NCBI RefSeq assembly: GCF_031843945.1
Contig: NZ_JAVTJJ010000010.1
Location: 62,001-126,000 of the forward strand
DNA length: 64,000 nucleotides
Reading direction: 5' to 3'
Source of the DNA: Paracidovorax sp031843945
GTDB taxonomy: Bacteria > Pseudomonadota > Gammaproteobacteria > Burkholderiales > Burkholderiaceae_C
Shown here: one piece after another, positions 58,265 to 64,000 of the stretch
Layout of the letters: each line of letters opens with the position of its first letter
Position numbering within the stretch: position 1 is the first letter of the stretch
Translations under genes and position numbers: made by a program
The notes under the pieces: model-generated
What the model was told of the DNA's origin: nothing
Database searches by the model: none
Seen by the model: only the letters and a program-made list of their open reading frames with translations

Positions 58265-59119
58265 ATGAAATTCCAAGGTTCCGAGAGTTACGTTGCCACG
58301 CAAGACCTGAAACTGGCGGTGAATGCCGCCATCACGCTACAGCGCCCCTTGCTGGTCAAAGGCGAGCCGGGCACCGGCAAGACCATGCTTGCAGAGGAAG
58401 TGGCGCGCGAGCTGGGCCTGCCGTTGCTGCAGTGGCATGTCAAATCCACCACCAAGGCGCAGCAGGGCCTGTACGAATACGACGCCGTCAGCCGTCTGCG
58501 CGACAGCCAACTGGGCGACGCCGAGAGCAGCGAACGGGTCCAGGACATTCGCAACTACATCGTGCAGGGGGTGTTGTGGCAAGCCTTCACGGCCGATGCG
58601 CCGGTTGCGCTGTTGATCGACGAAATCGACAAGGCCGATATTGAATTCCCGAACGATCTGTTGCGTGAGATCGACCGCATGGAGTTCTATTGCTATGAAA
58701 CGCGCGAACTCATTCGCGCCAAACACCGGCCTTTGGTGTTCATTACCTCCAACAACGAAAAAGAATTGCCCGACGCATTTTTGCGCCGCTGCTTTTTCCA
58801 CTACATCAAATTCCCCGAGGCCGACACCATGCGGCAGATCGTCGCGGTGCATTTCCCCACGCTCAAGGGCGAGTTGCTGGCCGTGGCGATGAAAACGTTT
58901 TACGACGTGCGCGGCCTGCCGGGGCTGAAGAAAAAGCCATCGACCAGTGAGCTGATCGATTGGCTCAAGCTGCTGGTGGCCGAAGACATTCCGCTCGAAG
59001 CGCTGCAAAGCGCCGACCAGAAGGTGTCGGTGCCGCCGCTGGTGGGCGCCTTGCTGAAGAACGAGCAGGACGTGAGCCTGTTCGAGAAACTGGTCTTCAT
59101 GAACCAGCGCAACCGATGA
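58265..59119 (+). CDS. MoxR-type AAA+ ATPase
   Basis: A 284-aa AAA+ ATPase: Walker A GEPGTGKTML, Walker B LLIDEIDKAD, sensor 1 FITSNNEKELPDAFLRRCFF. It resembles the CoxD branch of the MoxR family, which acts with VWA proteins to mature or remodel metalloenzymes. The matching VWA gene lies about 1 kb downstream (60092-61279) with two genes in between. Confidence 0.92.
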   Translation: MKFQGSESYVATQDLKLAVNAAITLQRPLLVKGEPGTGKTMLAEEVARELGLPLLQWHVKSTTKAQQGLYEYDAVSRLRDSQLGDAESSERVQDIRNYIVQGVLWQAFTADAPVALLIDEIDKADIEFPNDLLREIDRMEFYCYETRELIRAKHRPLVFITSNNEKELPDAFLRRCFFHYIKFPEADTMRQIVAVHFPTLKGELLAVAMKTFYDVRGLPGLKKKPSTSELIDWLKLLVAEDIPLEALQSADQKVSVPPLVGALLKNEQDVSLFEKLVFMNQRNR

Positions 59120-59144
59120 TTCGCCGCCCTCAGGAATTGCAGCC

Positions 59145-59384
59145 ATGAGCGATGCACGCAAACTGCTGATCGAAGGCATCTCCGACGCTGTGGGCTTCAC
59201 AGGCGGCGCGCTGGCGGGCTACTGGTTGGGGCGCCTGCTGGGGTTCGATCTTTTCGCTCCCGGCTATGGCACGGCCAGCCTGCTGGCCATTGCGCTGGTG
59301 GGCCTGGGCGGCGGCCTGGGCCTGCATGCAGCACGCCGCTGGCGACGCCGGCGTGACAGCAGTGCGGACCGCCCCGCGCCCTGA
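59145..59384 (+). CDS. Small two-helix membrane protein, unknown
   Basis: A 79-aa protein with two hydrophobic segments (AVGFTGGALAGYWLGRLLGF and LLAIALVGLGGGLGLHA) and an Arg-rich C-terminus (RRWRRRRD). It follows the moxR-like gene by 25 bases and precedes a GNAT gene. No family recognised. Confidence 0.62.
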   Translation: MSDARKLLIEGISDAVGFTGGALAGYWLGRLLGFDLFAPGYGTASLLAIALVGLGGGLGLHAARRWRRRRDSSADRPAP

Positions 59385-59443
59385 CCCACATCGTTAACTC
59401 CCGCGCTCCCTCACATCCATCCAACTGCCAACAAAACGCCGCC

Positions 59444-60046
59444 ATGTCATTCGTCGAACCCGTCATCTTGCAAGACCGTGGCGTGCGGCTGGAGCCGCTG
59501 CATCTGACCCATGAAGCGGGCCTGGCCGCAGCCGCGGCCGATGGCGCGCTGTGGCAGCTGCGCATCACCTCGGTGCCCGAGCCCGGCCAGACGCGCGCCT
59601 ACATCGAAGCGGCGCTGCAAGGTCGGCAAGACGGCCATCGCTTTGCCTTCGCCGTGATGGACGACGCCACGGACCAGCTCATCGGCACTACCAGTTATCA
59701 CGACATCGTGCCAGCCGTGCGGCGCGTGGAGATCGGCTGGACCTGGTACGCCAAGAGCGTGCAGCGCACGCATGTGAACACCACGGCCAAGCTGCTGCTG
59801 CTCACCCACGCGTTCGACACGCTGGGCTGCGACGTGGTGGGCTGGCGCACCGACAACTTCAACTTCGCATCGCAGCGCGCCATCGAACGCCTGGGCGCCA
59901 AGAAAGACGGCGTGCTGCGCGGCCACGCGCTGCGCCGCGACGGCACCATCCGCGATACGGTGATGTACAGCATGCGCAGTGGCGAGTGGCCCGAGGCACG
60001 CGCGCAATTGCTATATCTTTTGCAGCAGCGAACGCCCGCCGAATAA
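59444..60046 (+). CDS. GNAT family N-acetyltransferase (RimJ/RimL-like)
   Basis: A 200-aa acetyltransferase with the RimJ/L fold: LQDRGVRLEPLHLTHEAGLA, IGTTSYHDIVPAVRRVEIGW, WTWYAKSVQRTHVNTTAKLL and NFASQRAIERLGAKKDGVLR (CoA-binding and C-terminal motif). The last 13 residues (from QLLYLL to the TAA at 60044-60046) are encoded by a palindromic repeat, so the C-terminus is repeat-derived. Substrate unknown. Confidence 0.88.
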   Translation: MSFVEPVILQDRGVRLEPLHLTHEAGLAAAAADGALWQLRITSVPEPGQTRAYIEAALQGRQDGHRFAFAVMDDATDQLIGTTSYHDIVPAVRRVEIGWTWYAKSVQRTHVNTTAKLLLLTHAFDTLGCDVVGWRTDNFNFASQRAIERLGAKKDGVLRGHALRRDGTIRDTVMYSMRSGEWPEARAQLLYLLQQRTPAE

Positions 60047-60075
60047 GCGCTGGCGGCCAATTTCACTCATAAACC
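60006..60075. repeat. Palindromic repeat, copy 10
   Basis: ATTGCTATATCTTTTGCAGC..., then ATAAGCGCTGGCGGCC and AATTTCACTCATAAA, the same family ends as copies 5 and 8. It overlaps the 3' end of the GNAT gene including its stop codon. Confidence 0.78.
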
Positions 60076-60091
60076 CATTCGAAAGCCCGGC

Positions 60092-61279
60092 ATGCTGATC
60101 GACTTCTTCTACACCCTGCGCGCCGGCCAGCTGCCTGTGTCGGTGAAGGAGTACCTGGCATTGCTGGAGGCGCTGGATGCCGGCGTGGTGGGGCCTAAGT
60201 CTGAAGACGGCTGGAGCCTGGACGACTTTTATCACCTCTCGCGCACCGTGCTCGTCAAGGACGAAAAGCATTTCGACAAGTTCGACCGGGCTTTCGGTGC
60301 CTATTTCAAGGGCGTGGAGATGGTGGCCGACTTCCGCAAGGAGATCCCGGCCGACTGGCTGCGCAAGGTGCTCGAGCGCGAGCTGACGCCCGAGCAGAAG
60401 GCCGCCATCGAGAAGATGGACTGGGACGAGTTGATGGAGACGCTCAAGAAGCGCCTGGCAGAACAGAAAGAACGCCACGAGGGCGGCAGCAAGTGGATCG
60501 GCACCGGCGGCACCAGCCCTTTCGGCCACGGCGGCTACAACCCGCAGGGCGTTCGCATCGGCGGTGCGGGCAAGAACAAGAGTGCCGTCAAGGTGTGGGA
60601 CCAGCGCGCCTACCGCGATTACGACGACACGCAGGAGCTGGGCACGCGCAACATCAAGATGGCGCTGCGCCGCCTGCGCAAGTTCGCCCGCGAAGGCCAC
60701 GAGATGGAGCTGGACCTGGACGGCACCATCCGCAGCACGGCCGCCAACGCCGGCTACCTCGACATCAAGATGGTGCCCGAGCGCCACAACAACGTGAAAG
60801 TACTGCTGCTGATGGACGTGGGCGGCACCATGGACGAGCACATCCAGCGGGTGGAAGAGCTCTTTTCCGCCGTGAAGTCGGAGTTCAAGCACCTGGAGTT
60901 CTATTACTTCCACAACTGCGTGTACGACTTCATGTGGAAGAACAACCGCCGCCGCTTTGCCGAGAAATTCCCGACCTGGGACATCATTCGCAAGTACAAC
61001 AAGGACTACAAGCTGATCTTCGTGGGCGACGCGACGATGAGCCCGTATGAGATCCTGCAGCCCGGCGGCAGCGTCGAGTACAACAACGAAGAGCCAGGCG
61101 CCGAGTGGCTCACACGCCTGCTGCACGCCTTTCCACGCCACGCCTGGATCAACCCGGAGCCCCAGGGCGTCTGGCAGTACCGCCAGAGCATCGGCGTCAT
61201 CCAGCAGATCCTGGGCCATCGCATGTACCCTCTGTCCCTGAAGGGGCTGGAGGAGACCATGCGGCTTTTGTCAAAATAG
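60092..61279 (+). CDS. VWA-domain protein (CoxE-like)
   Basis: A 395-aa protein: N-terminal helical part (FFYTLRAGQLPVSVKEYLAL), a Gly-rich segment (SPFGHGGYNPQGVRIGGAGK) and a C-terminal von Willebrand factor A domain. The MIDAS motif reads DVGGTMD instead of DxSxS. This layout is that of CoxE/YehP-type partners of MoxR ATPases. The likely ATPase partner is the gene at 58265. Confidence 0.88.
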   Translation: MLIDFFYTLRAGQLPVSVKEYLALLEALDAGVVGPKSEDGWSLDDFYHLSRTVLVKDEKHFDKFDRAFGAYFKGVEMVADFRKEIPADWLRKVLERELTPEQKAAIEKMDWDELMETLKKRLAEQKERHEGGSKWIGTGGTSPFGHGGYNPQGVRIGGAGKNKSAVKVWDQRAYRDYDDTQELGTRNIKMALRRLRKFAREGHEMELDLDGTIRSTAANAGYLDIKMVPERHNNVKVLLLMDVGGTMDEHIQRVEELFSAVKSEFKHLEFYYFHNCVYDFMWKNNRRRFAEKFPTWDIIRKYNKDYKLIFVGDATMSPYEILQPGGSVEYNNEEPGAEWLTRLLHAFPRHAWINPEPQGVWQYRQSIGVIQQILGHRMYPLSLKGLEETMRLLSK

Positions 61280-61364
61280 TCCTACGGACGGGCGAGGCGC
61301 ATGAGGGCGCGGTGCCATCCGCAGCCCTGGCACCCTGTCGCCACCACTCTCCGAGCTCCGATTT

Positions 61365-63269
61365 TTGAAAGCCTCCCTCCGCATCGCTTCCTTCCTGCCC
61401 CGGAATGCCCCTTGGTCCACCTTGCTGCTGTGCGGGGTATTGGCGTTGCAGGGCTGCAGCCTGCTGCCGGGCTCCAAAAAAGCCGATGCCGACGCTGAGG
61501 CCGACGGCGCCGTGCAGACCATTGGCGACGCCAATGCGCCCGATGCCTTCGCGCTCGAAGTGCAGGCGCCCGAGGCGATCCGCGAACATCTGGAGCGCCA
61601 CATGGAACTGCAGCGCTTTCGCAAGCTGCCTGACCTGCAGGCGGCCGAGCTGTCGCGCCTGCTGGGCGCAGCCGACGCCAACGCGCGCGGCCTGCTGGGC
61701 ACCATGGGCTACTTCAGCCCCACGCTCACCATCGAAATGCGCGAAGTGTCCGAGCCCGACCGGCCGCCACGCACGGTCATCGTGACGGTGGAGCCCGGCC
61801 CGCGTACCCGTGTGGAAAGCGCCAATGTCGCCTTCACCGGCGACGAGGCAGACGCGCCCGGCTTCGCCAATCGCCGCGCACGCGTGCAGCGCAACTGGTC
61901 GCTGCAGCCGGGCCAGCCCTTCACGCAGGAGGGCTGGGACAGCGCCAAGTCACAAGGCCTGCGCCAGTTGCAGACCAGCCGCTACCCCACGGCGCGCATC
62001 GACAGCAGCCGCGCGGAAGTCGACGCGGACAAGAACGAAGCCAAGCTCGCCGTCACCTACGCCCCCGGGCCGGCCTACCGCTTCGGGCCGCTGCGCGTGT
62101 CGGGCAGCGAACGCTACGACCCCGACGGCGCGCGGCGCATCGCCCGCCTGCCCGAGGGCGATGACTACAGCGAAACGGCATTGCTGGACGCCCAGCAGCG
62201 CCTGGCCAGCAGTGGTTATTACGACGCGGTGTTTCTGTCGGTGGACACCGAAGGCACCGATCCGCAGGCCGCGCCGGTGATCGCGCAGGTGCGCGAAGCG
62301 CCGCTTCAGAAGGTGGTGTTCGGCGTGGGTCTGTCGACCGACAGCGGGCCGCGCCTGAGCCTGGACCACATTCACAACCGCATGCCGGGCCTGGGCTGGC
62401 GCGCGGTCAGCAAGCTGTCGGTAGACCGCAAGAACAACCTGGCGTCGACCGAATGGACGGCGCTGCCCGAAGACACCGGCTGGCGCTGGTTTACCGGCGC
62501 GCAGGTGCAGCGCGAAACCACGGGCAGCTACGAGGTCAACAGCGGCCGCGTTCGCGGTGGCCGCACCAAGAGCAGCGACCACATCGACCGCAGCTATTTC
62601 CTGCAGTACGACGTGGCTAAGAGCCAGGGCGAAGACCCGCCGCCGTCCAGCTCGGCCATCAGCGCCAATTACGCCTGGACGGGCCGTTACTTCAACAACA
62701 ACACCGCTCCCACACGCGGCTGGGGGGTGGCCTCCGAGCTGGGCGTGGGCACCACGCTGACGCCCGAGCGCGACCCGTTCGTGCGCGCGCTTGTGCGCTG
62801 GCAGGGCTATGTGCCGCTGGGCCAGGTCGACATGGGTGAAGGCATCCGCCGCAACAGCCGGCTGGCGCTGCGCGCCGAGGGCGGTGCGGTGCTGGCGCGT
62901 GAAGGCGCGAACATTCCCGTCACGCAGCTGTTTCTGACCGGTGGCGACACCACCGTGCGCGGCTACGGCTACCGCAAGATCGGCGCGCGCATGGACAACG
63001 ACACGCTGTACGGCGGCCGTTACCTGGCCGTGGGCAGCGCGGAATGGCAACGCCCCATCGAGCTGCGGGGCAACCGCACCGATTTCGAGAGTGCCGTGTT
63101 CATCGATGCAGGCGCCGTCTCCGACAAGGCGGGCGACCTGAAGCCGCGCGTGGGTGTGGGCGCCGGCCTGCGCTGGCGCAGCCCCGTGGGGCCGCTGCAG
63201 GCCGACGTGGCCTACGGCGTGAAGTCGCAGGAAGTGCGCTTGCACCTGCGGCTGGGCTTCAGTTTCTAA
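61365..63269 (+). CDS. tamA: TamA outer-membrane translocation and assembly protein
   Basis: A 634-aa Omp85-superfamily protein: a lipoprotein-like signal with ALQGC, three POTRA-like domains (about 60-330, including VTVEPGPRTRVESANVAFTG) and a 16-strand barrel ending LHLRLGFSF. The barrel has the Omp85 loop motif VRGYGYRKIG. Works with TamB in transporting or inserting outer-membrane proteins and phospholipids. It begins at TTG 61365 without a clear Shine-Dalgarno; no in-frame ATG is nearby. Confidence 0.93.
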   Translation: MKASLRIASFLPRNAPWSTLLLCGVLALQGCSLLPGSKKADADAEADGAVQTIGDANAPDAFALEVQAPEAIREHLERHMELQRFRKLPDLQAAELSRLLGAADANARGLLGTMGYFSPTLTIEMREVSEPDRPPRTVIVTVEPGPRTRVESANVAFTGDEADAPGFANRRARVQRNWSLQPGQPFTQEGWDSAKSQGLRQLQTSRYPTARIDSSRAEVDADKNEAKLAVTYAPGPAYRFGPLRVSGSERYDPDGARRIARLPEGDDYSETALLDAQQRLASSGYYDAVFLSVDTEGTDPQAAPVIAQVREAPLQKVVFGVGLSTDSGPRLSLDHIHNRMPGLGWRAVSKLSVDRKNNLASTEWTALPEDTGWRWFTGAQVQRETTGSYEVNSGRVRGGRTKSSDHIDRSYFLQYDVAKSQGEDPPPSSSAISANYAWTGRYFNNNTAPTRGWGVASELGVGTTLTPERDPFVRALVRWQGYVPLGQVDMGEGIRRNSRLALRAEGGAVLAREGANIPVTQLFLTGGDTTVRGYGYRKIGARMDNDTLYGGRYLAVGSAEWQRPIELRGNRTDFESAVFIDAGAVSDKAGDLKPRVGVGAGLRWRSPVGPLQADVAYGVKSQEVRLHLRLGFSF

Positions 63270-63302
63270 TTTTTTTCGGAAGGCGTGCGCGCCGCTCAAC
63301 GC

Positions 63303-64000
63303 ATGGCCACCCACCAGACCCCCAACCCCTACGCCGCAGCAGCAGCCCCCAAACCCCAGCCGCGCCGCCGCAGCGGCTGGCGCATTGCCGCATGGAGCTT
63401 GCTGGGCCTGCTGGCGCTCGTCGCGGCATTGCTGGGCGCCGCCTGGTGGTGGGCCGGCGGCGACTCTTCGCTGGCAGTCACCCTCAACCGCGTTGCGCGC
63501 TATCTGCCTGCCGGGCAGAGCCTGGAAAGCCGCGAGGTGACGGGCTCCGTGCGCGGCGGCGGCCGCATCGGCTGGCTACGCTGGTCCAGCCCCGGCATGA
63601 CGGTGGAAGTGAATGAAGCCGCCATCGGCTGGCAACTGGCCCCGCTGCTGCAGCGCAAGGTGCAACTGGGCGAAGTGCATGCCGCCCGCGTGCTGATCAC
63701 GCCCCGGCCCACCGATAAGCCCGCCGGGCCCACCCAGCCGCTGCAGCGCCTGCCGCTGCCGGTGCAGGTCGACCTGCCGTTTCGTGTGGATGAGCTGGTG
63801 TGGGCACCGCCTGCTGCCGACCCGCTGACCATCCGCCAACTGGCGGGCCGCTACGGCTACGACGGCACACAGCATCAACTGGTGGTGGACAACGTGGAAC
63901 TGGCCCAGGGCCGCTACGCCGCGCGCGCCACGCTGGGCGCCGAAGCACCCATGCCGCTCGACATGACGCTGGACGGCACGGTGCGCACGCCCGCGCCCGG
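63303..64000 (+). CDS. tamB: TamB/DUF490 translocation protein (3' end outside window)
   Basis: The first 232 codons of the TamB homologue, starting ATG 63303, 33 bases after tamA. It has an N-terminal signal anchor (SLLGLLALVAALLGAAWWWA) and the start of the beta-rich AsmA-like body (VTGSVRGGGRIGWLRWSSPG). The frame stays open at the window end. TamB spans the periplasm and partners with TamA. Confidence 0.9.
   Translation, partial: MATHQTPNPYAAAAAPKPQPRRRSGWRIAAWSLLGLLALVAALLGAAWWWAGGDSSLAVTLNRVARYLPAGQSLESREVTGSVRGGGRIGWLRWSSPGMTVEVNEAAIGWQLAPLLQRKVQLGEVHAARVLITPRPTDKPAGPTQPLQRLPLPVQVDLPFRVDELVWAPPAADPLTIRQLAGRYGYDGTQHQLVVDNVELAQGRYAARATLGAEAPMPLDMTLDGTVRTPAP

Noticed and set aside
1..64000. 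tRNA, rRNA or integrated mobile element
   Set aside because: No cloverleaf-like segment, rRNA signature, transposase, integrase or att-like direct repeat was recognised anywhere in the window.

Overview
The window is a dense, high-GC chromosomal segment of a betaproteobacterium, most likely Burkholderiales/Comamonadaceae. Four things point there: Burkholderiales-type gene orders (ctaC-ctaD-small assembly protein-cox11-DUF2970-ctaE; SURF1-COX15-cyoE-SCO1), Bug-family receptor proteins, an HrcA/CIRCE operator in front of rpoH, and a short palindromic repeat with core AGCGCTTat..ATAAGCGCT at ten or more sites. Assignment below family level is not supported. I saw no rRNA, tRNA, CRISPR array, IS element or phage.

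Layout. 1-2780: 3' part of a sensor histidine kinase, then an envelope/stress cassette (DUF1328, DUF883/YqjD-like, ferritin-like, BON lipoprotein). 2961-4316: zinc-ribbon metallopeptidase. 4362-11636: three-gene predicted peptide-modification system (transglutaminase, circularly permuted ATP-grasp fused to alpha-E, giant transglutaminase-DUF2126). 11732-16056: coaD, rsmD and two M16 peptidase subunits. 16086-18853: ftsY and rpoH. 18996-21185: Bug receptor, gene remnant and an FNR-like regulator.

21131-30808: almost the whole aa3-type cytochrome c oxidase assembly line (SCO1, heme O and heme A synthases, SCO-like protein, SURF1, DUF2909, subunit III, DUF2970, Cox11, a 34-aa small assembly protein, subunit I, subunit II with a fused cytochrome c domain). 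31261-35578: BioC-like methyltransferase, ComF-like phosphoribosyltransferase, TrmL, MaoC dehydratase, ParA-like ATPase, LysE exporter. 35810-41945: Kef-type antiporter, Fur-controlled TonB receptor, hipBA toxin-antitoxin pair. 42064-42465: Cys-repeat periplasmic protein.

42667-52053: beta-ketoadipate catabolic operon on the minus strand (pcaI, pcaJ, pcaF, pcaD, cyclase, a broken YciI-like gene, SDR, AtoE-type permease, catC, Bug receptor), with a divergent IclR regulator and a two-unit operator. CatC makes the enol-lactone, PcaD opens it, PcaIJ activates oxoadipate and PcaF cleaves it to succinyl-CoA and acetyl-CoA. 52060-57433: DUF2145 protein, Ser-rich exported protein, TetR regulator, DUF1841, Cache-HAMP-GGDEF-EAL protein. 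57497-64000: diheme cytochrome c, MoxR ATPase, small membrane protein, GNAT, VWA protein, TamA and the start of TamB.

The most unusual signal is the repeat family. Copies sit inside functional sequence: one encodes most of the signal peptide of an M16 peptidase subunit, one supplies the Shine-Dalgarno and GTG start of pcaJ, one encodes the C-terminus of an acetyltransferase, and one carries the stop codon of the metallopeptidase. Other points for a second look are the FNR-type cysteines combined with a CRP-type recognition helix, the perfect CIRCE before rpoH, paired palindromes at hipBA, and a single nonsense codon in the YciI-like gene.
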